Shown in pieces: positions 1-5,535 of a DNA stretch of 11,807 bases; the stretch's first letter is position 1; every line of letters starts with the position of its first letter. The notes beneath the pieces were generated by a model, which was not told the DNA's origin, made no database searches, and was given only the letters and a program-made list of their open reading frames with translations. The DNA is from Nocardioidaceae bacterium (GTDB lineage: Bacteria > Actinomycetota > Actinomycetes > Propionibacteriales > Nocardioidaceae), in NCBI GenBank assembly GCA_013698435.1, contig JACCVA010000108.1, forward strand, positions 1 to 11,807, given 5' to 3'. The position numbers and the translations under genes were made by a program.

Positions 1-415
1 CGAGCTTTCCGCCGTCAGCGGCGAGCTCGACCACGTGGTTGTTGGTGAGGATCTCGCCGTTGTCCGTGAGGACGATCCCCGAGCCGGATCCGCTCTGCTG
101 GGCACCGGAGGCATAGATCTTCACGACAGAGGGGAGCGCGGCGGCCGCAGCCGCCTCGGTCGAGCCGTCTGTGGCCGGCGCCGCGACCGGCTGGGTGTCC
201 AGCGCAGGGTTCTTGTCGGGGACCGCTGCCTGCGCAACGGTCAGGGCATGGTGATCCTGCAGGACGGCGGCACCACCGGCACCGGTGACTGCACCGGCCA
301 GGGCGCCCACAAGGAGCGCTACGCCGACGACCCGTCCCCCTCGCTGAGGGCCCGCAGCAGGGGGCGTCGGCGGGTATGCCGGTGGACTGGACGAAGGGAA
401 CGGGCCGTTGGTCAT
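1..415 (-). CDS. Membrane-anchored trypsin-like serine protease (HtrA/PepD type), N-terminal part
   Basis: The reading frame starts at the ATG at 415 and runs off the left edge with 138 residues visible and no stop. Residues 1-27 are a Pro/Gly-rich cytoplasmic tail. Residues 29-51 form one hydrophobic helix (GVALLVGALAGAVTGAGGAAV), and a low-complexity linker with six alanines (88-93) follows. The protease domain then begins (LPSVVKIYASG, SGSGIVLTDNGEILTNNHVVE). H127 in TNNHVV is the expected catalytic His; the catalytic Asp, Ser and any PDZ domain lie outside the window. HtrA-family proteases degrade or refold damaged exported proteins. The gene follows an MprAB-like two-component pair, as pepD does in mycobacteria, so it is probably a target of that system. 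A purine-rich AGGGTGG lies 4 nt before the ATG. The family is near certain; the exact orthologue is not. Confidence 0.85.
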   Translation of the reverse strand, partial: MTNGPFPSSSPPAYPPTPPAAGPQRGGRVVGVALLVGALAGAVTGAGGAAVLQDHHALTVAQAAVPDKNPALDTQPVAAPATDGSTEAAAAAALPSVVKIYASGAQQSGSGSGIVLTDNGEILTNNHVVELAADGGKL

Positions 416-435
416 AAAACCACCCTGGGCCACGA

Positions 436-454
436 GGCCAAGAGAGCGCTGAGA
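436..454 (-). promoter_or_regulatory. Candidate response-regulator box upstream of the protease (weak)
   Basis: On the minus strand the first half-site is TCTCAGCG, followed by a 3-nt gap and a looser TCTTGGCC. The first half-site matches 7 of 8 bases of the first half-site upstream of the response regulator (2682-2700). The near edge is exactly 20 nt from the start codon, as it is there. The known mycobacterial MprA site is described as two loosely conserved 8-bp direct repeats in about 19 bp. The second repeat here is poor, so this is tentative. Confidence 0.3.
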
Positions 455-565
455 TCTGGCCGAGAGGTCGCTGTGAGTTCACCAGCGCAGGGCCGTGCCA
501 GGCGGCAGCGTGCGTCATGGGCAGCGCGTAGCGGGCGAGGGTCGCCGGACGCGGTACTAGCCCTG

Positions 566-1972
566 TCAGCGACGCGGGGCCGCGGGCGCCGGGAGCTCGG
601 CGTCCGCATCCTGCGGCCGCATGGACAGCTCCTCTCCTCGGCCAGGCAGTGTCATCGAGAAGGAGACTCCGCGAGGCTCGCGGTTCCGCGCCGACACGCT
701 GCCGCCATGCCGCTCGGCGGCCTGCCGCACGATCGACAGGCCGAGTCCGGAGCCGGGCATGGTGCGGGCGTTGTCGGCACGGTAGAACCGCTCGAAGACC
801 ATCGGCAGGTCGCGGTCCGAGATGCCCTCGCCCTCGTCGGCCACGACGAGCTGTCCCTTGTTCAGCCCGACGGTGACGGTCCCGCCGGGTGGACCGTACT
901 TCGCGGCGTTGTCGAGCAGGTTGGTAACGGCCCGCTCGAGGATCTGCGCCTCACCGACCACCCACCATGGGTGCGTGCGGACGTCGAACGTCACGCCGGG
1001 CGCGCGCCTGCGTACCCGGTCCACGGCCCGCACCACGATGTCGGCGAGATCGAGCGGCTCGGGGGTGCGCTCGAGTGGCTCGTCTCTGGCCAGCTCGACG
1101 AGGTCGCCCACGAGGGTCGAGAGCTCCTCGACCTGTCCGGTGACGTCGGTGAGCAGCTCGTCGCGCTGATGCGGCTCGAGCCCGCCTCGCCGGTTGGCCT
1201 GAGCGAGCAGCTCCAGGTTGGTGCGGAGGCTGGTCAGCGGGGTACGCAGCTCATGCCCGGCGTCGGCCACCAGCCGTCGCTGCCGGTCGCGGGACGCCTG
1301 CAGCGCCACTAGCATCTTGTTGAACGAGGTTGCCAGGCTCGCGAGCTCGTCGTCGCCGGTGACCTGGATGGGGTTGAGCTCCTCGGTGCGCGCGATGTGC
1401 TCGGCTGCGGCGCTGAGACGGCGTACGGGCATCAGCGCCGACCGTCCGACGGCCAGGCCGATCAGAGCGGCGGCAACGATGCCGCCGGCACCTACGAGGA
1501 GCAGTACGAACCCCAGCCGGTCCAGGGTGCGCTCGATCGGCTCCGCGGACTGCACGAACATGAGTGCGGTGCCTGGCTGGGCCTGCACCGTGGCCACCCG
1601 GTACTCGTTGCCGTCACGGTAGAGCGTGCGCAGGTTCTGGGTGAGCGAACCAGCGGCGACCGCCCGCTCGTCGTCCGCCAGTGGACTGATCCAGTCGGCC
1701 CGGTCAGAGGGGATGACCTGGCCGTCGGCGATCAAGAAGATGCGCAGGTCGGCCGCGCCGAGGAAGTCCGAGGGGATGTTGTACAACGTTGCCTGGGAAA
1801 TGAAGTCCGTCCGGCTGGCTTGGCTGGCGCGCTGGAGCAGTGAGGAGTCGAGCCGTTCGTGCAGTTGTGCGCGAAGGGTCACGTACGCCGCCACGCTCGA
1901 CAGCGCGACGGCGAGTCCTACGGCACAGGCGGCAAGCACGGAGATCCGGGCCGCCATCGACATCCGTGTCAC
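566..1972 (-). CDS. mprB: MprB-like membrane sensor histidine kinase
   Basis: 468 residues, GTG start whose GTGA overlaps the stop of the upstream response-regulator gene, so the two are translationally coupled. Transmembrane helix 1 spans about residues 8-31 and an extracytoplasmic sensor segment about 33-150. Helix 2 spans about 153-176 (LGFVLLLVGAGGIVAAALIG), followed by a HAMP linker to about 228. The kinase core shows the H-box DAGHELRTPLTSLR (phospho-acceptor H240), N-box NLLDNAAKYGP (351-361), G1 box ADEGEGI (378-384), F-box FERFYR (393-398) and G2 box GSGLGLSIV (407-415). It should autophosphorylate and pass phosphate to D51 of the adjacent regulator. The order regulator, kinase, HtrA-type protease matches mprA-mprB-pepD of mycobacteria, where the system senses envelope stress. 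The kinase assignment is certain; the MprB name rests on synteny and architecture. A Pro/Ala-rich tail follows the ATPase domain. Confidence 0.93.
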   Translation of the reverse strand: MTRMSMAARISVLAACAVGLAVALSSVAAYVTLRAQLHERLDSSLLQRASQASRTDFISQATLYNIPSDFLGAADLRIFLIADGQVIPSDRADWISPLADDERAVAAGSLTQNLRTLYRDGNEYRVATVQAQPGTALMFVQSAEPIERTLDRLGFVLLLVGAGGIVAAALIGLAVGRSALMPVRRLSAAAEHIARTEELNPIQVTGDDELASLATSFNKMLVALQASRDRQRRLVADAGHELRTPLTSLRTNLELLAQANRRGGLEPHQRDELLTDVTGQVEELSTLVGDLVELARDEPLERTPEPLDLADIVVRAVDRVRRRAPGVTFDVRTHPWWVVGEAQILERAVTNLLDNAAKYGPPGGTVTVGLNKGQLVVADEGEGISDRDLPMVFERFYRADNARTMPGSGLGLSIVRQAAERHGGSVSARNREPRGVSFSMTLPGRGEELSMRPQDADAELPAPAAPRR

Positions 1973-2661
1973 GGCGGCGTCTCACGCAGGACGTAGCCCA
2001 CACCACGCACCGTGTGAAGCAACCTGTCCTCGCCGCCGGCCTCGGTCTTGCGCCGCACGTACCCCACATACACCTCAAGAGAGTTAGCGGTCGTGGGGAA
2101 GTCGTAGCCCCACACCTCCTCGAGGATGAAGGCACGCTCGAGGACCCGCTTCGGCCGCCGCATGAACAGCTCGAGCAGGTCCCACTCGGTGCGCGTCAAC
2201 GTGATCTGCCTGCCGGCCCGCTCGACCTCGCGGGTCACCGGATTCATCGTCAGGTCGGCGAAGGTCAGCGGGCCGTCGTCGGCCGCGCCGTCGGCGCCGA
2301 GCGACCGGCGCCGCAGCATGGCGCGCACTCGGGCCAGCAGCTCCTCGAGGGCGAACGGCTTGGCGAGGTAGTCGTCGGCTCCGGCATCGAGCCCGTCGAC
2401 CCGATCGTTGACGGAGTCGCGCGCGGTCAGGACGAGGATGGGCAGGTCGTTGCCTGCGGCGCGCAGCGCCTTGGTGGTCTCGATGCCGTCGAGTCGCGGC
2501 ATCATCACGTCGACGATGAGCGCGTCTGGCGCGAGACCGTTGATCCTCGCCAGCGCCTCGACCCCGTCGTTGGCGAGCGCGACCTCGTAACCGTTGAACT
2601 CCAGCGAGCGTCGCAGGGAGTCGCGCACGGCACGATCGTCGTCCACGACAAGGATGCGCAT
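1969..2661 (-). CDS. mprA: MprA-like OmpR/PhoB-family response regulator
   Basis: 230 residues starting MRILVVDDD at the ATG at 2661. Upstream in-frame codons lack any family similarity, so this start is preferred. The receiver domain (about 1-118) has the acidic pocket D7-D8-D9, phospho-acceptor D51 (LIVDVMMPRLDG), T79 (LVLTARD) and K101 (YLAKPF). The C-terminal winged helix (about 130-227) carries TRTEWDLLELFMRRPKRVLER and the closing LLHTVRGVGYVLRE typical of OmpR/PhoB proteins. It would bind tandem direct-repeat DNA when phosphorylated by the kinase encoded immediately downstream. A GGGGA lies close before the ATG as a weak ribosome site. A direct-repeat box 20 nt upstream suggests autoregulation. 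The upstream kinase-family gene ends about 50 bp away on the same strand, so read-through transcription is also possible. Confidence 0.93.
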   Translation of the reverse strand: MRILVVDDDRAVRDSLRRSLEFNGYEVALANDGVEALARINGLAPDALIVDVMMPRLDGIETTKALRAAGNDLPILVLTARDSVNDRVDGLDAGADDYLAKPFALEELLARVRAMLRRRSLGADGAADDGPLTFADLTMNPVTREVERAGRQITLTRTEWDLLELFMRRPKRVLERAFILEEVWGYDFPTTANSLEVYVGYVRRKTEAGGEDRLLHTVRGVGYVLRETPP

Positions 2662-2681
2662 GTCCCCAGGTTGCCACGTAC

Positions 2682-2700
2682 TACTGAGACATGGCTGAGA
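2682..2700 (-). promoter_or_regulatory. Candidate autoregulatory box for the MprA-like regulator
   Basis: On the minus strand this reads TCTCAGCC, ATG, TCTCAGTA: two 8-bp direct repeats identical at their first six positions, separated by 3 nt, 19 bp in all. OmpR-family regulators bind such head-to-tail repeats about one helical turn apart (period 11 here). The described mycobacterial MprA site is also about 19 bp with two loose 8-bp repeats. The box ends 20 nt before the regulator start codon and lies entirely outside coding sequence, between the upstream gene's stop (2711) and the ATG (2661). Confidence 0.55.
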
Positions 2701-2710
2701 GTGGCGCAGA

Positions 2711-3589
2711 TCAGCGCTCCGCACGCCCCTCGAGCAGCTCGCGGGCAGCTGCACCGGCTCGACCGCCGTACGAGCCACCGAAGATGGCTGCGTGCACGAG
2801 CAACGGGTGCAGCTGGTGGAGCGGCAGCCGGACACGCCACTGCGGCGACAACGAGGCGGCCTCCTCGTAGGCGTCGAGCAGCCTCGACAGATGGGGCGCG
2901 CCGAACAGGCTCAGCATCGCCAGGTCCGTCTCGAGATGACCGCCGTGGGCGGCCGGGTCGATGACGTGGGCGGCTCCGCCGGACGTCCACACCAGGTTGC
3001 CTGACCACAGGTCGCCGTGGATACGGGACGCCGGTGTGCCCGGGTCGCAGAAGTCATCGATCCGCTCCATCACGGCCTCGATGTCTCGGGCTGCTGCGTC
3101 GCTGACGGCGTGCCGGTCACGAGCGAGCCGGAGATAGGGGAGCAGCCGCCGGTTGACGAAGAAGGCGGCCCAGGTCGGCTCGGGCTCGTTGGGCAGCGGC
3201 AGGGTTGCGATGTAACCGTCCTCGGCCGCGCCGAACCCGGCGGGGTGGCTGGCATGCGTGTGCGCCAACGCTCGCGCGAAATCCTCCGCCGCGTCAGCCG
3301 TCGGCCGGCCGGGCTCGACCCACGCGACGATAATGCAGTCGTGGCTGACCCCCAGCACCTCCGGCACCGCGACCCCGCCGGGGACGCGCAGCCACTCCAG
3401 CCCGCGTGCCTCGGCCTCGAAGAACCCCGGCGGCGGATGCGGCCGGGTCTTGATCAGCGCGTTGCGCCCGTCGCTCAGCCGCAGCCGGGTCGCGTTCGAG
3501 ACATCACCGCCGACGACAGGTGTGGTGGCGACGACCGCCGTGCCCAGCAGCCCCTGGGCTCGCTCCGCGATCGTGCGCATACGCGCCAT
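2711..3589 (-). CDS. Fructosamine kinase family protein
   Basis: 292 residues from the ATG at 3589; a second ATG at 3580 would give 289. The first is preferred because a -10-like TACAGT ends exactly 7 nt before it, suggesting a leaderless start. The protein has the aminoglycoside-phosphotransferase/FN3K fold: GGDVSNATRL (27-36) as the nucleotide loop, K47 in ALIKTR, HGDLWSGN (191-198) with catalytic D193, and the metal-binding D211 in VIDPAAHGGHLETDLAMLSLFG. The HGDLWSGN plus DPAAHGGH combination and total length fit PF03881. These enzymes phosphorylate sugar amines on glycated small molecules or proteins, which destabilises the adduct. In bacteria the true substrate is often ribulosamine or erythrulosamine. 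It lies upstream of the two-component genes on the same strand. Family certain, substrate unknown. Confidence 0.9.
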   Translation of the reverse strand: MARMRTIAERAQGLLGTAVVATTPVVGGDVSNATRLRLSDGRNALIKTRPHPPPGFFEAEARGLEWLRVPGGVAVPEVLGVSHDCIIVAWVEPGRPTADAAEDFARALAHTHASHPAGFGAAEDGYIATLPLPNEPEPTWAAFFVNRRLLPYLRLARDRHAVSDAAARDIEAVMERIDDFCDPGTPASRIHGDLWSGNLVWTSGGAAHVIDPAAHGGHLETDLAMLSLFGAPHLSRLLDAYEEAASLSPQWRVRLPLHQLHPLLVHAAIFGGSYGGRAGAAARELLEGRAER

Positions 3590-3596
3590 GGCCTCG

Positions 3597-3602
3597 ACTG
3601 TA
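3597..3602 (-). promoter_or_regulatory. Putative -10 box of a leaderless promoter for the fructosamine-kinase gene
   Basis: TACAGT on the minus strand fits the actinobacterial -10 form TANNNT and lies 7 nt before the ATG at 3589, which would make the start codon the transcription start. No good -35 is visible. The same 7- to 8-nt spacing recurs at three other genes in this window. Confidence 0.4.
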
Positions 3603-3638
3603 GTCAGCCTCGGCCCTCGGGTCGCCCCCCAGCGGCTA

Positions 3639-3716
3639 CTAGTGTCGTGCGTCGAAGGCCTCTTCGCGCTTGCCGCGCCCCAACCGGCGCCTCGCTGCCT
3701 TGAAGTCGTCGGCCAT
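3639..3716 (-). CDS. Possible 25-residue micropeptide (doubtful)
   Basis: A short frame, MADDFKAARRRLGRGKREE followed by AFDARH and a TAG stop, lies in the gap between the phosphatase and fructosamine-kinase genes. It is basic and hydrophilic, and 21 of 25 third codon positions are G or C. The strong purine-rich stretch GGAGGAGGAAGG ends about 19 nt before the ATG, too far to be a normal ribosome site. The frame overlaps the nested inverted repeat at 3668-3774 and may be a by-product of it. I recognise no family. Confidence 0.15.
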   Translation of the reverse strand: MADDFKAARRRLGRGKREEAFDARH

Positions 3717-3774
3717 GGAACACCGCTATGGCCCTTCCTCCTCCGCCTTGCGATCCAACCAAGCACGGCAAAGC
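3668..3774. repeat. Nested imperfect inverted-repeat element in intergenic DNA
   Basis: The outer arms gcttgccgcgc (3668-3678) and gcacggcaaagc (3763-3774) are complementary over 11 pairs with one G-U and one bulged base. A middle TCGC/GCGA pair (3692-3695 and 3750-3753) nests inside. An inner stem pairs GGCCAT (3711-3716) with ATGGCC (3728-3733) around an 11-nt loop, extended by GAAG (3702-3705) pairing CTTC (3734-3737) with a 5-nt bulge. The unit fills about half of the 210-bp gap between two co-directional genes. The layout suggests a dispersed palindromic repeat or a structured RNA; there is no T-tract for a standard terminator. Copy number elsewhere cannot be seen here. Confidence 0.45.
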
Positions 3775-3799
3775 ATCAAATGGACTTCCGGCGCAGGCA

Positions 3800-4318
3800 C
3801 TAACTCAGCGTGCGGAGCTCGTCCACGAGGGCGTCGGTGGTGCGCTCGACCACCGTCAGGACGTTCTCGAAGTCGGCGCGTCCGCCGTACCAGGGATCGG
3901 GTACGTCCAGCGACCCGGTCGCGTCGGGGTCGAACGAGCGGAACATCGAGATCTTGCCCAGGTCGTCAGCGCTCCTGCTGATGCGCTCGAGCTCGGTGAG
4001 GTTGCTGCGGTCCATCGCCAGCACCAGGTCGTGACTGTCGAACCAGTCCGCCGAGAACTGGCGCGCCCGATGTGGCCGTGGGTCGTAGCCGTGATCGACG
4101 AGCATCGCCGCGGCCCGAGGGTCGATCGGCTCGCCGACGTGCCAGCTGCCGGTGCCGGCGCTGTCGACCGAGACGTCGCTGAGACCGATGGCAGCCAGCT
4201 TGGCCGACAAGACGACCTCCGCGACCGGCGACCGGCAGATGTTGCCGAGGCAGACCATGGCGATGGCGTAGGAGCTGTCCGGCTCGTTGTGCGTGGTGAA
4301 TGCCAGCGGCAGCGTCAT
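3800..4318 (-). CDS. Low-molecular-weight protein-tyrosine phosphatase
   Basis: 172 residues. The ATG at 4318 overlaps the stop of the upstream membrane-protein gene (ATGA), indicating translational coupling. The signature CX5R(S/T) loop is MVCLGNICRSP, with nucleophile C23, R29 and S30, near the N-terminus as in all LMW-PTPs. The general acid is D141 in VPDPWYGG. DSAGTGSWHVGEPID (52-66) and LVLAMDRSN (98-106) are further family blocks. Length is slightly above the usual 150-160 because of a roughly 16-residue N-terminal extension. The enzyme hydrolyses phosphotyrosine or related low-molecular phosphates in the cytosol. In actinobacteria relatives include the secreted PtpA and phosphatases paired with tyrosine kinases; no kinase is visible here. 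It is the last gene of the GntR operon. Substrate unknown. Confidence 0.93.
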   Translation of the reverse strand: MTLPLAFTTHNEPDSSYAIAMVCLGNICRSPVAEVVLSAKLAAIGLSDVSVDSAGTGSWHVGEPIDPRAAAMLVDHGYDPRPHRARQFSADWFDSHDLVLAMDRSNLTELERISRSADDLGKISMFRSFDPDATGSLDVPDPWYGGRADFENVLTVVERTTDALVDELRTLS

Positions 4319-4701
4319 CGGTAGCGGCGTTCCTCGGGCAGGGCGCGCCCCACGAGCCAGCTGACGAGCGAGATCACGAGGGCGCCGCCGACCGCAGTCC
4401 AGAAGCCGTCGACGTGGAAGCCGACGTCGAGAGTGCCGGCCACCCAGCTCGTCAGCATCAGCATCAGCGCGTTGACGACGAAATACATCAAGCCCAACGT
4501 GAGCAGGTACAGCGGGAACGACAACATGGCGACGACGGGTCTTACGAACACGTTGACGATGCCGAACAGCAGCGCCACGAGGACCAAGGTGACGACCCGC
4601 GCTCCGACGGAGGAGCCGGTGACGGTGATGTCGTCGAAGATCCACGCGGCCGCAGCCACGGCCAATGCGTTGGTGACGATGCGGACCAACCAGCTCCTCA
4701 C
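4315..4701 (-). CDS. Small four-helix membrane protein, Phage_holin_4_2 (YvlD-like) family
   Basis: 128 residues with a GTG start overlapping the stop of the upstream GntR gene (GTGA) and a stop overlapping the downstream phosphatase start (ATGA). Four hydrophobic segments are evident at about residues 5-21, 33-56, 58-84 and 99-118. A short polar loop follows helix 1, and a basic tail ends PEERRYR. The pattern RIVTNALAVAAAAWIF, then LFGIVNVFVRPVVAMLSFPLYLLTLGL in two overlapping hydrophobic stretches, is characteristic of family PF04020. Despite the family name, chromosomal members are not shown to be lysis holins; YvlD in Bacillus belongs to an envelope-stress operon. A role in membrane homeostasis is inference. 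Its position between a regulator and a phosphatase in one coupled operon suggests a shared function. Confidence 0.85.
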   Translation of the reverse strand: MRSWLVRIVTNALAVAAAAWIFDDITVTGSSVGARVVTLVLVALLFGIVNVFVRPVVAMLSFPLYLLTLGLMYFVVNALMLMLTSWVAGTLDVGFHVDGFWTAVGGALVISLVSWLVGRALPEERRYR

Positions 4702-5372
4702 GCGCTGGCCTGTCCGTGACCGGTCGCCTGCAGCAGCGACCGCTGCGCGGCTGAAAGGTGGTCGTCGAGCCGCTGCATTGCGGCGCTCACGTCACCAGAC
4801 TCCAGCAGCAGCACCAGTCCACGATGCTCGGCCACCTGCTCGGCGAGGTTGCCGCGGGTGCGGTCGAGGTGAGCGAGTCCCAGCCGGATCTCCGAGCTCA
4901 ACGCCTCCGCGGCCGCGAGCAGTCGCTGGCTGCCGGTGAGCCCGACCAGCGCGCCGTGAATGCGCAGGTGTGCCTCGGTGAGCGTCGCCGGGTCCACACC
5001 CGGTTGGGCGAGCTCGGCGTACTCCCGCAGCGAGTCACGCACCCGCTGGCGCTGGTCGTCCGAGGCCGACTCCCACCGGCGTACGCCGGCGGTCTCCAGC
5101 GTCACCCGGGCCAAGATGACGTCACGGACGTCGGCAGCCGAAAGCTCCTTCACCGCAACTCCCTTGTGAGGGAACCTGACCGCCAGGCCGTCGGCCACCA
5201 GCAGCGCCAACGCCTCCCGGATCGTGCTGCGCCCGACCTCCATGGCCTCGGACAAGGCGACCTCACGCAGCGGGGTGCCGGGAGTCAGCTGGCCGGCGAA
5301 GAGCGCACGCCGCAGTGCCTCGACCGCCCGATCCACGGTGGACGAGTGCTCGAGCTGGAGGTCGTCGTACAT
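4698..5372 (-). CDS. GntR-family transcriptional regulator, FadR/FCD subfamily
   Basis: 224 residues from the ATG at 5372. The N-terminal winged helix (about 12-76) contains GQLTPGTPLREVALSEAMEV followed by GRSTIREALALLVADGLAV, the hallmark of GntR proteins. The helical effector domain (about 82-212) is of FCD type, with likely metal-ligand histidines H139 (HLRIHGAL), H183 (VAEHRGLV) and H205. FCD ligands are usually small carboxylates or amino-acid-like compounds. The gene diverges from a guanidino-hydrolase-family gene. A perfect FadR-type operator sits over that gene's predicted start site, and a near-match overlaps this gene's own -35 box. It therefore probably represses the neighbour and itself. 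It heads a three-gene coupled operon with the membrane protein and phosphatase. The ligand is unknown; an arginine-related compound is a guess from context. Confidence 0.92.
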   Translation of the reverse strand: MYDDLQLEHSSTVDRAVEALRRALFAGQLTPGTPLREVALSEAMEVGRSTIREALALLVADGLAVRFPHKGVAVKELSAADVRDVILARVTLETAGVRRWESASDDQRQRVRDSLREYAELAQPGVDPATLTEAHLRIHGALVGLTGSQRLLAAAEALSSEIRLGLAHLDRTRGNLAEQVAEHRGLVLLLESGDVSAAMQRLDDHLSAAQRSLLQATGHGQASA

Positions 5373-5380
5373 CGCAGCAC

Positions 5381-5409
5381 ACCCTAGTGCCGGGGTAAGT
5401 AAGTGTCAC
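5381..5409 (-). promoter_or_regulatory. Promoter of the GntR operon, leaderless
   Basis: On the minus strand -35 GTGACA (5404-5409) matches TTGACA at five of six positions. It is followed by a 17-nt spacer and -10 TAGGGT (5381-5386). The -10 ends 8 nt before the ATG at 5372, so the mRNA should begin at or within a base of the start codon. There is no ribosome-binding sequence, consistent with leaderless translation. Confidence 0.6.
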
Positions 5410-5411
5410 AA
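5401..5411. promoter_or_regulatory. Near-match FadR-type operator over the GntR -35 box
   Basis: Read on the minus strand, TTGTGACACTT matches five of the six fixed positions of the FadR-subfamily consensus TNGTNNNACNA (the last A is T). It overlaps the -35 hexamer, so binding would block the regulator's own promoter. Autorepression is inferred. Confidence 0.35.
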
Positions 5412-5428
5412 GCCAGCAATTCGGGCTC

Positions 5429-5447
5429 CCCCGACGACCCATCGGGG
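5429..5447. repeat. Perfect 6-bp inverted repeat in the divergent intergenic region
   Basis: CCCCGA (5429-5434) and TCGGGG (5442-5447) flank a 7-nt spacer, about midway between the two divergent promoters. It could be another protein-binding site or simply a GC-rich hairpin. No T-tract follows on either strand. Confidence 0.3.
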
Positions 5448-5467
5448 ATGCCTCACAGGCGCCAACT

Positions 5468-5497
5468 TTGTGCGAATCGGTTGCCGAACGGTATGGT
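5468..5497 (+). promoter_or_regulatory. Putative promoter of the dimethylargininase-like gene
   Basis: -35-like TTGTGC (5468-5473), an 18-nt spacer, then -10 TATGGT (5492-5497). The predicted start near 5504 falls inside the palindrome at 5500-5514, giving a leader of about 30 nt with an AGGAG ribosome site. Confidence 0.5.
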
Positions 5498-5499
5498 CT

Positions 5500-5514
5500 G
5501 ATTGTCAGACAATC
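5500..5514. promoter_or_regulatory. FadR-type GntR operator at the ddaH-like promoter
   Basis: GATTGTC-A-GACAATC is a perfect 15-bp palindrome. Its core TTGTCAGACAA (5502-5512) matches every fixed position of the FadR-subfamily consensus TNGTNNNACNA. It covers the predicted transcription start of the hydrolase gene, a classical repression position. The divergently encoded FadR-type regulator is the obvious binder. Confidence 0.7.
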
Positions 5515-5524
5515 CGACAAATCC

Positions 5525-5529
5525 AGGAG
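5525..5529 (+). promoter_or_regulatory. Ribosome-binding site AGGAG fixing the hydrolase start
   Basis: AGGAG lies 6 nt before the ATG at 5536. This rules out the in-frame codons further upstream, which would cross the promoter and operator. Confidence 0.75.
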
Positions 5530-5535
5530 CCGCCG

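Noticed and set aside
15..518. Minus-strand frame of 167 codons over the protease N-terminus
   Set aside because: It is offset from the frame that encodes the membrane helix and the TNNHVV protease motif. Its product is Arg/Cys/Pro-rich, as in shadow frames.
35..1312. Long plus-strand open frame of 425 codons
   Set aside because: It is antisense to the protease and histidine-kinase genes, and its translation is Arg/Gly-rich with no recognisable domain. Long antisense frames are expected in high-GC DNA.
1840..2964. Plus-strand open frame of 374 codons
   Set aside because: Antisense to the response regulator, which has complete receiver and winged-helix motifs on the other strand.
3258..3803. 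Plus-strand open frames over the fructosamine-kinase gene and the 210-bp gap
   Set aside because: Arg/Ser-rich translations without motifs, antisense to a clear kinase-fold gene, and no ribosome site.
4315..4701. Prophage remnant suggested by the 'phage holin' family name
   Set aside because: No endolysin, integrase or structural gene is near, and the gene is coupled to chromosomal regulator and phosphatase genes. The family is common in bacterial chromosomes.
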